This document shows positions 51,181 through 58,969 of a stretch of DNA of 64,000 bases, one piece after another. A program made the position numbers and the translations under genes. Each line of letters opens with the position of its first letter. Position 1 is the stretch's first letter. The notes beneath the pieces were generated by a model. The model saw only the letters and a list, made by a program, of their open reading frames with translations, ran no database searches and was not told where the DNA came from. Source of the DNA: Mycolicibacterium sp. P9-64 (GTDB taxonomy: Bacteria > Actinomycetota > Actinomycetes > Mycobacteriales > Mycobacteriaceae); NCBI RefSeq assembly GCF_008329605.1, contig NZ_NPKO01000007.1, positions 372,001-436,000 on the forward strand, in the 5' to 3' direction.

Positions 51181-52308
51181 TCAGCAGATCCGGGGCAGCT
51201 GTTCACCGATCGGCAGGTCGACGACCCTGGTGCCGCCCAGCGCCGTCCTGGCGACCACCATGCCGGGATGCTCGGGAACGCAATGACCGATCACCGCGGC
51301 CCGAATCCCCAACGGATGGTTGCGCATTGCGGTCAGCACCCTGTCGGCGTCGTCGGCGGGCACGAACGCCAATAGCTTGCCCTCGTTGGCGACCTGCAGG
51401 GGGTCGAGGCCGAGCAGCCCGCACGCGTCGCGCACCTCCGCGGGGATCGGGAAGGCGCGTTCGTCGAGCGCTACGCCAACGTGTGCGGTCTTCGCGATCT
51501 CGTTGAGGGTCGCTGCCACGCCGCCGCGCGTGGGATCGCGCAGGACGTGCACGTCCGCCCCGGTGTCGAGCATGGCCGCCACCAGCCCGTGCAACGGCGC
51601 GGTGTCGCTGGCCACGCTGGTCGCGAACTCCAGCCCTTCGCGGCAGCTCATCACCGCCACCCCGTGCACCCCGATGTCGCCGCTGACGATCACGGCGTCG
51701 CCCACCGTGGCGCGCTCGGGGCGGATGTCGGCGCGCTCGTCGACGATGCCGATCCCTGCGGTGTTGATGAAGACACCGTCGCCGTGGCCGGAGTCCACCA
51801 CCTTGGTGTCCCCGGTGACCAGCTTCACGCCTGCCGCCAGCGCTGCCGTGCCGACGGCCTGCGCCACGTGCGCGATCTCGTTGAGGGCCGTGCCCTCTTC
51901 GAGGATGAACGCCGTCGACAGCACCAACGGCCGCGCTCCCGCCATCGCGAGGTCGTTCACCGTCCCGTTGACGGCGAGGTCGCCGATCGACCCGCCGGGG
52001 AACACCAGCGGCTTGACCACGAACGAATCGGTGGAGAACGCCAACCGGACCCCGTTGACCTCGACGACGGCGGCGTCGCCCATACCTGCGTCGGCGGCGG
52101 ATCCGAATGCGGGCAGGAAGAGATGCTCGATGAGTTCACCGGACATCGCCCCGCCGCCGCCGTGGCCCATCACGATGTTCGGCGCGTCCCGCAACGGCAT
52201 CGGACACACCCACGCCTCCATATCGATGGTCGCCTTCGGCTCCGTGTCGATGGTCGCCTTCGGCTCCGTGGCGATGGGTGCACCCCTTTCTGCGGACCTC
52301 TCAGGCAT
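51181..52308 (-). CDS. hypE: Hydrogenase maturation protein HypE
   Basis: 375 residues from ATG 52308, overlapping the hypD stop by 8 bp. PurM-like fold: VMGHGGGGAMSGELI, DSFVVKPLVFPGGSIGDLAVNGTVNDLAM and GHGDGVFINTAG. The C-terminus is PRIC, whose terminal Cys is carbamoylated by HypF and dehydrated to thiocyanate to supply the Fe-CN ligands. About 29 residues at the N-terminus, including ATEPKATIDTEPKATIDMEA, are not HypE-like and come from a 24-bp tandem duplication. A start at MEAWVCPMPL (52221) is the alternative. Confidence 0.95.
   Translation of the reverse strand: MPERSAERGAPIATEPKATIDTEPKATIDMEAWVCPMPLRDAPNIVMGHGGGGAMSGELIEHLFLPAFGSAADAGMGDAAVVEVNGVRLAFSTDSFVVKPLVFPGGSIGDLAVNGTVNDLAMAGARPLVLSTAFILEEGTALNEIAHVAQAVGTAALAAGVKLVTGDTKVVDSGHGDGVFINTAGIGIVDERADIRPERATVGDAVIVSGDIGVHGVAVMSCREGLEFATSVASDTAPLHGLVAAMLDTGADVHVLRDPTRGGVAATLNEIAKTAHVGVALDERAFPIPAEVRDACGLLGLDPLQVANEGKLLAFVPADDADRVLTAMRNHPLGIRAAVIGHCVPEHPGMVVARTALGGTRVVDLPIGEQLPRIC
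52223..52270 (-). repeat. 24-bp tandem duplication in the hypE 5' end
   Basis: Two identical 24-bp units, 52223-52246 and 52247-52270, each reading TCGATGGTCGCCTTCGGCTC plus CGTG on the plus strand. They encode the doubled TEPKATID in the HypE N-terminal extension. Confidence 0.85.
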
Positions 52309-53401
52309 GTGTCACCTCGAGTCGCCGGTACAGGTAGTAGGCAGCGCAGGCCCCTTCGGACGACACCATGGTCGCGCCAAGCGGATTGCGTGGCGTGCAC
52401 TCCTTGCCGAACGCCGCACACTCGTGCGGTTTGATCATGCCCTGCAACACCTCGCCCGAACGGCAGATCTCCGACTCGGCGGTGTGAATGCCGGTGACCG
52501 AGAATCGGTGCTCCGCGTCGTAATTCCGGTAGGCGGGGGAGAGCCGCCAGCCACTCTGCGGGATCATGCCGATGCCCCGCCAGACGCGATCGGTGACCTC
52601 GAAGACGTCCTCGAGCATCGCCCGTGCCGGCTTGTTGCCCTCCGCCTGCACCGCACGCGTGTAGGCGTTCTCGAGTTCGTGGCGTCCGGACTCCAGCTGA
52701 ATCACCGTGCGCCGGATGCCTTCCAGGATGTCTAGTGGCTCGAACCCGGTGACCACGATCGGGATCTGATACTTCTCGGTGAGCTTGGGGTACTCATCGG
52801 TCCCCATCACGCAACACACGTGGCCCGCGGCAAGGAAGGCCTGCACCCGACAGGTCGGTGATTCCATGATCGCGGCAATCGCCGGTGGTACGAGCACGTG
52901 CGATACCAGCAACGAGAAGTTGGTCACCCCAAGCCGTTTGGCTTGATAGACGGTCATCGCGTTGGCGGGTGCAGTGGTCTCGAAACCGATGCCGAAGAAC
53001 ACCACCTGCCTGTCCGGATTCTCTCGCGCGATGGTGAGCGCGTCGAGTGGTGAGTACACCACCCGGATGTCGCCCCCCTCGCTCTTGATCCGGAACAGAT
53101 CCTTCTCGCTGCCCGGCACGCGCAACATGTCGCCGAACGAGCAGAAGATCACGTCGGGCCGCGACGCGATCTCGAGCGCCTTGTCGATCATCTCGAGGGG
53201 CGTGACGCACACCGGGCAGCCGGGGCCGTGGATCATCTCGATCTCGTCGGGGAGCAGCTGATCGATACCGTGTCGGATGATCGAATGCGTCTGCCCACCA
53301 CACACTTCCATGATCGCCCAGCGCCGGGTGGTGGCCGCGCGAATCTGGTCGACCAGCTTGCTCGCCAGCTCGGGGTTGCTGAATTCATCCAAGTACTTCA
53401 T
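52301..53401 (-). CDS. hypD: Hydrogenase maturation protein HypD
   Basis: 366 residues. HypD scaffold signature: VCGGQTHS (Cys34), HGPGCPVCVTP (Cys62, Cys65), GFETTAPANAMT and the C-terminal [4Fe-4S] cysteines in CCVMGTDEY, ESEICRSGEVLQG, CAAFGKECTPRNPLGATMVSSEGACAAY. With HypC it carries the Fe(CN)2CO group during assembly. It overlaps hypC by four bases (ATGA). Confidence 0.97.
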   Translation of the reverse strand: MKYLDEFSNPELASKLVDQIRAATTRRWAIMEVCGGQTHSIIRHGIDQLLPDEIEMIHGPGCPVCVTPLEMIDKALEIASRPDVIFCSFGDMLRVPGSEKDLFRIKSEGGDIRVVYSPLDALTIARENPDRQVVFFGIGFETTAPANAMTVYQAKRLGVTNFSLLVSHVLVPPAIAAIMESPTCRVQAFLAAGHVCCVMGTDEYPKLTEKYQIPIVVTGFEPLDILEGIRRTVIQLESGRHELENAYTRAVQAEGNKPARAMLEDVFEVTDRVWRGIGMIPQSGWRLSPAYRNYDAEHRFSVTGIHTAESEICRSGEVLQGMIKPHECAAFGKECTPRNPLGATMVSSEGACAAYYLYRRLEVTHA

Positions 53402-53715
53402 GACGTCACCTCGGTTGTTGCAATGCTGCCCGGAACGGGCACTCCAGCCTGTTTTGCCGCGATCTCGAACCCGTCGCCGAATTCCTCGTTGAGCACGCCG
53501 AGGTGCTCGAACTCGGCCAGCGTTCGTTTCGCCGACTCCTCGTCGAGGCGCTGGATCGCAAACCCCACGTGCACGACGACGTACTCTCCGACAGCCGCGT
53601 CGGGGATGTACTGCAGGCAGACGTCCTTCTGGATGCCGCCGAAGTCGACCAGCGACATCAGGGTGCCGTCACGGTCGGACAAGCTCAGGATCTTTCCCGG
53701 AACTGCTAGACACAT
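53398..53715 (-). CDS. hypC: Hydrogenase maturation chaperone HypC
   Basis: 105 residues from MCLAVPGK, whose Cys2 binds the Fe(CN)2CO moiety with HypD. GGIQKDVCLQYIPDAAVGEYVVVHVGFAIQRLDEESAKRTL follows the family pattern. It is about 20-25 residues longer than usual at the C-terminus. A second HypC-like gene lies at 56110-56358 upstream of hypF. Confidence 0.95.
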   Translation of the reverse strand: MCLAVPGKILSLSDRDGTLMSLVDFGGIQKDVCLQYIPDAAVGEYVVVHVGFAIQRLDEESAKRTLAEFEHLGVLNEEFGDGFEIAAKQAGVPVPGSIATTEVTS

Positions 53716-53731
53716 CGGCGTTCTCCTCTTC

Positions 53732-56113
53732 TCACGACGCATTCCCTACCAACAGCTGACCAAGTGCTATGCCCCCATCGTTCGGTGGTACGTGGCGATG
53801 GGTAATGACGTCAAATCCCTTGGCCTGCAATCCGCGTACGGCCAGCCGCAGTAGCAGCGCGTTCTGGAACACTCCACCGGACAGTGCGACGGTGGGCGAC
53901 CCTGAAGCATTGAGCCGAGCGAGGTCACAGATCAGGTCGGCGACCGCGAGGTGGAAGCGCGCGCCGATGACGCCTGCGTCAACCCGGCTGCGGACGTCGG
54001 CGATCACGGCCGTCAGTACCGGGTTGGCATCGATCTCCGCGGGCCGGTGCTCGGTGCCGATGCCAAAGGCGTATCGGGTGGGACCGGCGTCGACACCGCG
54101 GCTGAGCCCTTCGAACTCGATCGCCGCCTGTGCCTCGTAGGCGACCTCCTGGCGTACGCCTGCCAGTGCGGCGACGGCGTCGAACAGCCGGCCCATGCTG
54201 GAGGTCGGGGCGCAGGCGAACCCCGTCTCCAGTTGATGGCGCAGCACGCGGCGTTCTTCGTGAGGACAAGCGCGTACCGGCGGAAGATCGGCGTCCCAGG
54301 CGATTCCAGCCGCCCACAAGTGCGCCAACGCCATTCGGTAGGGACGAAGGACGCTGATGTCGCCACCGGCGAGGGGGACGTACTCGAGGTGGGCCAGCCG
54401 TCGGTACTCCTTGTAGTCGGCGAGCATCACCTCGCCGCCCCAGACCGCGCCGTCGGGGCCGTAGCCGGTGCCGTCGAACGCGAACCCGAGCACCTGTTCG
54501 GAGCCGTCCAGCCCGTGCTCGGCCATCACGGACGCGATGTGTGCGTGGTGATGTTGCACCTGCCGAACGGGTTTCGTGCCGCAGTTTCTGCTCGCCCAGG
54601 CCGTCGAGCGATAGCCCGGGTGGGCGTCGGCGACCACGACCTCCGGGTCGACGCCGGTGAGTGCACGCAGGTGACGCTGCGCGGCGTCGAAGGCAGTCAA
54701 CGTGGCGAGGTCGTCCATGTCGCCGATGTGCTGGCTCAACCACGCGTACTTGCCATCGGCGACGGCCAGCGTGTTCTTCAGGTCGGCGCCGACCGCGAGT
54801 GTCGGTGGCACGTGGATCGGGAGGGCGACCGGCAGCGGGGCGTAGCCGCGGGACCGCCGGATGGGTACCTGCTCACCGTCCACGATGCGGACGACCGAGT
54901 CGTCGCACGGCACCAGAATCTGCCTGTCGTGCATCAGCCAGCCGTCGGCCAGGTCCGCGAGCCGGGCCAGCGCGTCGTCGTCGGCGTAGCAGATCGGTTC
55001 ACCACCGAGGTTGCCGGACGTCATCACCAGAACCCGAGGGCCCGGCTCGTCGCCGGGCAGCCCGAACAGCAGAGCGTGCAACGGCGCGTAGGCCAGCATC
55101 ACGCCGAGGTCGGGGTTGCGCGGTGCGACCGCCTCGACCACCGGGGCCTCGGTACGGCGCGGTAGTAGCACGATGGGTCGCTGGTGCCCGGTGAGCACGC
55201 TGGCAGTCGCATCGTCGACCTCGCCGATCTCGCGCGCGCCGTCCAGGTCGGGCACCATCACCGCAAACGGCTTGTCGCCGCGCCGCTTTCGCAGGCGCAG
55301 TTCGGCCACGGCGGCCGCGTTGCCCGCGTCGCAGGCCAAGTGATAGCCGCCGATGCCCTTCACCGCGAGGATCCCGCCGTCGCGCAACAGCCGGCGGGCA
55401 CGGTGTAGGCCGTCATCCGCGCCTGTGATGCGGCCGTCGTGGGCCCGAAAGCTCAGGGCGGGACCGCAGTTGGGGCAGCAGACGGGCTGCGCGTGGAAGC
55501 GGCGGTCGGCGGGGTCGGTGTACTCGCGGGCGCAGTCGGCGCACATCGGGAACCGGGCCATCGTCGTCGCGCCGCGGTCGTAGGGGAGTGCGGCGATGAT
55601 CGTGAAGCGGGGACCGCAGTTGGTGCAGTTGACGAATGCGTGCCGGTAGCGTCGGTCGGCGGGATCGCGCTGTTCGGCCGCGCAATCGCCGCACATCGCG
55701 ACGTCGGGGGAGGTCAGCGTGCGGCCGCCGCCCGATCGTGACGTGTCGGCGATGTCGAATCCCGTGCCGCCGACGACCGGGATGTCTTGCTCGTCGATGC
55801 CGTCGATGATCGCCAGAGGGGGTGGCTGCCGCACCAGCACGCTCAGGAAAGCGGCGATGTCCTGCTCGCTGCCCTCGACCTCGATGATCGCCCCCGAGCT
55901 GTCGTTGCGCACCGATCCGGACAGGCCAAGGGCGGCCGCGGTGGTGTAGACGAACGGCCGGAAGCCCACGCCCTGGACGACGCCGTGCACGCAGATCCGC
56001 TTCCTGCACCGTGGGGCCGGGGCGAGCGAAGCGACGGGGGATGGGGCCGGGGCGAGCGAAGCGACGGGGGATGGGGCCGGGGCGAGCGAAGCGACGGGGG
56101 ATGGGGTACTCAT
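53732..56113 (-). CDS. hypF: Carbamoyltransferase HypF
   Basis: 793 residues from ATG 56113. After a repeat-derived leader (three SPVASLAPAP units), it has the acylphosphatase domain (ICVHGVVQGVGFRPFVY), a double zinc-finger (CGDCAAE, CTNCGPRF, CADCAREY, CCPNCG), the YrdC-like domain (GGILAVKGIGGYHLACDA) and the Kae1-like domain with VQHHHAHIASVMAEHG and LSGGVFQNALL. It transfers carbamoyl from carbamoyl phosphate to the HypE C-terminal Cys. The leader is absent from typical HypF. Confidence 0.96.
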   Translation of the reverse strand: MSTPSPVASLAPAPSPVASLAPAPSPVASLAPAPRCRKRICVHGVVQGVGFRPFVYTTAAALGLSGSVRNDSSGAIIEVEGSEQDIAAFLSVLVRQPPPLAIIDGIDEQDIPVVGGTGFDIADTSRSGGGRTLTSPDVAMCGDCAAEQRDPADRRYRHAFVNCTNCGPRFTIIAALPYDRGATTMARFPMCADCAREYTDPADRRFHAQPVCCPNCGPALSFRAHDGRITGADDGLHRARRLLRDGGILAVKGIGGYHLACDAGNAAAVAELRLRKRRGDKPFAVMVPDLDGAREIGEVDDATASVLTGHQRPIVLLPRRTEAPVVEAVAPRNPDLGVMLAYAPLHALLFGLPGDEPGPRVLVMTSGNLGGEPICYADDDALARLADLADGWLMHDRQILVPCDDSVVRIVDGEQVPIRRSRGYAPLPVALPIHVPPTLAVGADLKNTLAVADGKYAWLSQHIGDMDDLATLTAFDAAQRHLRALTGVDPEVVVADAHPGYRSTAWASRNCGTKPVRQVQHHHAHIASVMAEHGLDGSEQVLGFAFDGTGYGPDGAVWGGEVMLADYKEYRRLAHLEYVPLAGGDISVLRPYRMALAHLWAAGIAWDADLPPVRACPHEERRVLRHQLETGFACAPTSSMGRLFDAVAALAGVRQEVAYEAQAAIEFEGLSRGVDAGPTRYAFGIGTEHRPAEIDANPVLTAVIADVRSRVDAGVIGARFHLAVADLICDLARLNASGSPTVALSGGVFQNALLLRLAVRGLQAKGFDVITHRHVPPNDGGIALGQLLVGNAS
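56013..56102 (-). repeat. Three perfect 30-bp tandem repeats at the hypF start
   Basis: Units 56013-56042, 56043-56072 and 56073-56102 are identical; on the plus strand each contains GGCGAGCGAAGCGACGGG. The length is a multiple of three, so each unit adds SPVASLAPAP to HypF without shifting frame. The core is shared with the array at 60039-60188. Confidence 0.95.
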
Positions 56114-56358
56114 GGCCCTGACTCGTCGCCGCTGCCCATGAGCTTCAGGCCGGCCATGGCAGTGTCGGCCCCTGCCTGGTCGGTCTTCTCGACGACGAAG
56201 CCCATGTGGATGATCACCCAGTCGCCCGCGGTGAACGTCTCCTCGGGGAGCATGCCGACATTCACCTTGCGGGGTTCGCCCGCGACGTCGACGAGTGCCA
56301 GTTGGTCGCCGTACCCGTCGACCATGCCGATGACCTGTCCGGGGATTCCGAGGCACAC
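56110..56358 (-). CDS. hypC: Second HypC-family chaperone
   Basis: 82 residues, MCLGIPGQVIGMVDG with Cys2. EPRKVNVGMLPEETFTAGDWVIIHMGFVVEKTDQAGADTAMAGL is HypC-like, of normal length and distinct from the 105-residue copy at 53398-53715. Its stop overlaps the hypF start (ATGA). Two HypC paralogues in one cluster may act at different steps, one with HypD and one delivering to the large subunit (as HybG/HypC do in E. coli). Confidence 0.92.
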   Translation of the reverse strand: MCLGIPGQVIGMVDGYGDQLALVDVAGEPRKVNVGMLPEETFTAGDWVIIHMGFVVEKTDQAGADTAMAGLKLMGSGDESGP

Positions 56359-56361
56359 GAG

Positions 56362-56856
56362 TCAGCCCTCCGACGCCTTGGTCGACGTCGTCGTGCGAGC
56401 AGTGAGGTCGGCGAGCACGTCGTTGATCGCCGTCACTGCGGCCGGCACCGCGGCGGCCACCGGCTCCGACAGGCCCATGCCCTCGTCGACGTTCTCGACC
56501 TGGCAGCCGACGACGATGGTCCGAGGCGCCGTCCCGCCCAATGCCGTCAGCGTCGCGAACACAGCAGCGGGGTCCATGCTGTGCGCTTCTAGACCGGCAG
56601 TGGCGGAGAGGGTTTCGTGGTCGGCTTCGAAGACGTGCAGCGTGCCGGGTGCCCCGCGATCGGGCAACGCGTCGACGAGCACGAGGGCACGCCACTCCTC
56701 GAGGAGGTCGTACGCGAGGTGCATGCCCCTGATTCCGTAGTCGACGACGCGAACGTCGTCACCGCGCGAGACGACGTGCCGCATCACCTCGGGTCCGAAA
56801 CCATCGTCTCCGAGGAAGATGTTGCCGATTCCGGCGACCAAGATGCGGGCTGTCAT
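56362..56856 (-). CDS. [NiFe]-hydrogenase maturation endopeptidase
   Basis: 164 residues. HyaD/HybD fold: GIGNIFLGDDGFGPEV, with likely nickel-sensing ligands Asp17 or Asp18, Asp62 (VDALPDRG) and His92 (EAHSMDP). It should remove the 22-residue tail of the large subunit after His577 once nickel is inserted. Position within the hhy operon makes HhyL its substrate by inference. Confidence 0.92.
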   Translation of the reverse strand: MTARILVAGIGNIFLGDDGFGPEVMRHVVSRGDDVRVVDYGIRGMHLAYDLLEEWRALVLVDALPDRGAPGTLHVFEADHETLSATAGLEAHSMDPAAVFATLTALGGTAPRTIVVGCQVENVDEGMGLSEPVAAAVPAAVTAINDVLADLTARTTTSTKASEG

Positions 56857-56874
56857 CTGGGTGACGAATCGGAG

Positions 56875-56997
56875 CTACATGTTCCGCATCTTCATGTACC
56901 GCCGCACGTCAGGGATTGAGCGGAGTCCGATCAGCACCCCACCCACCAACACCACGGCAACGACACCGGTTGCTATCCAACCAATTACGTCCATCAT
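56875..56997 (-). CDS. 40-residue single-helix membrane microprotein (DUF6893-like)
   Basis: Start ATG 56997 overlaps the preceding stop (ATGA), with AGGAG just upstream; a second ATG follows at 56994. Sequence: MMDVIGWIATGVVAVVLVGG, then VLIGLRSIPDVRRYMKMRNM, stop TAG 56875. It is one hydrophobic helix followed by a basic RSIPDVRRY tail, likely N-out/C-in. I recall similar short proteins as DUF6893 in actinobacteria. Overlap and position make it a real member of the hydrogenase operon; it may anchor or recruit the enzyme to the membrane. Confidence 0.72.
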   Translation of the reverse strand: MMDVIGWIATGVVAVVLVGGVLIGLRSIPDVRRYMKMRNM

Positions 56998-58322
56998 GAA
57001 CTCCTATCTGGACTGACTACTCTTACGTCGAGAGGTTCGACCTCGTCCGGCGCGAAGTACAGGTACCGGCCGTAGGAATCGGGCATCTCGACGTCTGGAT
57101 CGTCCTCGACGATGACGCCGACGTACTTCTGGCCGTCGACGTCCTCGTGCACCGAGGTCACGCGCGCGGACTTCCCCGAAAAGAAGATGTCCTGCGCATC
57201 GGCACGCCTGCTTGGCCGAAGCCGCACCCGGCTGCCCGCGGCCACCCGCACCCCGTTGACCAGAACGGCATCGAGGTCGGGCCGGACGGCGGTGTCGGCC
57301 ATCGGATCCCACCAGTCGACACCTTCGGGGATCTCGGGGATCAGGCCCGCATGCGGATTGCGCAGGATGCCGTGCAACTGCTGCATCGACTCGGGCGACA
57401 TCGAATCACACCGGTCGATGAGGTCGGCAGCCAACGGGTCGGTGGCCCGTGCCTGCGCCTTCTCCTCGTCGGTCATCGTCATCACCCGAAGCGTGAGGAT
57501 CTCGTCGATCTCGGTCGAGTCGAAGAGCGCACCCTCACTCTGTTCGGCGATCTCGGGGTGGTCGTAGAGGATGATCGGCGAGATCAGCAGCAGATCGCGT
57601 TCGCCTGGTCGCCCGGCAAGCACGGGGAAACAGCGGTGCCTGGTGCAGCGGGATACCGCTTCTGCCGCGGCGTCGGGCGGCTCGAGAAGTGAGACGAATT
57701 CTCCGCCAACGACTTCACCGATGACGTGGGTGCCGATCAGGGACGTGGCGATCGCTGCTTCCTTGTCCGCTGCCACGGGACCGGTGTTGCGGACCGCCAC
57801 GCCGACGCGGTTCAGGCCGTCGTCCTGCTCGACGGCAATGCTCAGTTCGGCCACGATCGCCGACCTGGTACGAATCAGCCGACCACCGTCGACGTACTCG
57901 GTGTCCTCGCCCGCGGGGACCGCGATGGTCATCGTGCGTGGCCGATCGAGGTCGGTGAGAACGAAGGGCCCGAAGGACAGTTCGCGTTCGACTGCCTCAT
58001 CCCAGGTGACCCATGATTGCAAGCCGCTGGTCAGTTCGTCGACGGCCTCGAATGCTCCGCTGCCTGTGTCGCGTTCGGCGCGGCGGTGCTGCAACTGCAG
58101 GAACCGGACCACCAGCGTGAGTTCACTGTCGCCGTCGATCAGGAACTGCGCGGCAAGCGTGTCGTCCTCACCGAGGCCGGCATCCGACGCCCCGGGTGGT
58201 CCCAGTACCCCGAACTGCCAGCGGGATTGGTTCTTGCTGGACGTGGCGCGGTAGGGATAGAGCAGGTAGCCCTCGTAGAGCACCGCGTCGGCGATGGCTC
58301 GCGCCCGGTCCCACGTGGCCAT
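56994..58322 (-). CDS. Hydrogenase-cluster protein of unknown function
   Basis: 442 residues from ATG 58322 (TGATG overlap with the upstream gene). The N-terminus MATWDRARAIADAVLYEGYLLYPYR is conserved in hydrogenase clusters as I recall. The middle is beta-rich (AELSIAVEQDDGLNRVGVAVRNTG), and the C-terminal portion has DWWDPMADTAVRPDLDAVLVNGVRVAAGSRVRLRP followed by a QDIFFSGKSARVTSVHEDVDG SH3-like segment. There is one RCTRHRCF motif. No transmembrane segment or signal. Function unknown; likely assembly or regulation of the hydrogenase. Confidence 0.8.
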   Translation of the reverse strand: MATWDRARAIADAVLYEGYLLYPYRATSSKNQSRWQFGVLGPPGASDAGLGEDDTLAAQFLIDGDSELTLVVRFLQLQHRRAERDTGSGAFEAVDELTSGLQSWVTWDEAVERELSFGPFVLTDLDRPRTMTIAVPAGEDTEYVDGGRLIRTRSAIVAELSIAVEQDDGLNRVGVAVRNTGPVAADKEAAIATSLIGTHVIGEVVGGEFVSLLEPPDAAAEAVSRCTRHRCFPVLAGRPGERDLLLISPIILYDHPEIAEQSEGALFDSTEIDEILTLRVMTMTDEEKAQARATDPLAADLIDRCDSMSPESMQQLHGILRNPHAGLIPEIPEGVDWWDPMADTAVRPDLDAVLVNGVRVAAGSRVRLRPSRRADAQDIFFSGKSARVTSVHEDVDGQKYVGVIVEDDPDVEMPDSYGRYLYFAPDEVEPLDVRVVSPDRSS

Positions 58323-58969
58323 CACCGGACCTCCTCGGGCCGGGAGGCTTGGGTCAGCAGCGTGGTGACCGCATCCTCGAAGTCGAGCATTCCGCGGGCC
58401 GACTTGTAGGCGGCGAGCGCGGCGACGGTGTCATGCCCGAGCCGGACCCACCCGGTGTTCGGGTAGTGCGAGCGCATCAGATCCCGCCACACCGATACGG
58501 GCATCTCGTGCTGCGCTTCGCATTCCCATGACACCTGGCGCACCGAGAACCCACGCTCGCCCTGCACGAAAACCGTTCCACTGAACAGGAACAACAGCGG
58601 GACCGCACCGTCGCGCAGGGCGTGCAGATACTTCGATGCTGCAACCTCGAAGTCGTAGGTGCACTCCAAGGGCATCGAGATCTCGGTGACGCCGGTGAAC
58701 CCCTGCACCATGGCGGTGCCGTGCTGCCAGAGGAACGTGCGCTGGGTGTTGACCCACCGCTCCCGCGGACCGAACAGGTCGAGCAGGCCGTCGGCCTCCT
58801 CGTCGGAGTAGGGACGTCGCAGCGGTTCGATGCGGATCTGGCAGCGCAGCGCGATGGCCTGGATCGGCTCGTCGTCACTGGCGACGATGCCGATGCGCGC
58901 GGTGAGTCGTGGTGTCACCGAGTACGGTTCGGCGAGCACGTCCAAAACGGTGAACGTCAGGCCGTTCAC
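58322..58969 (-). CDS. DUF6084-like hydrogenase-cluster protein
   Basis: 215 residues from GTG 58969, overlapping the previous stop (GTGA). NGLTFTVLDVLAEPYSVTPRLTARIGI opens a beta-sandwich-like fold; LRCQIRIEPLRRPYS and WECEAQHEMPVSVWRDLMRSHYPNTGW are recognisable. I associate this with DUF6084, found next to DUF5947 in actinobacterial hydrogenase loci. No metal motif is visible. Function unknown. Confidence 0.78.
   Translation of the reverse strand: MNGLTFTVLDVLAEPYSVTPRLTARIGIVASDDEPIQAIALRCQIRIEPLRRPYSDEEADGLLDLFGPRERWVNTQRTFLWQHGTAMVQGFTGVTEISMPLECTYDFEVAASKYLHALRDGAVPLLFLFSGTVFVQGERGFSVRQVSWECEAQHEMPVSVWRDLMRSHYPNTGWVRLGHDTVAALAAYKSARGMLDFEDAVTTLLTQASRPEEVR

Noticed and set aside
56114..56695. 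Longer HypF start
   Set aside because: The upstream frame is antisense-like Arg-rich sequence overlapping hypC and the protease gene; ATG 56113 overlaps the hypC stop and begins the repeat leader.
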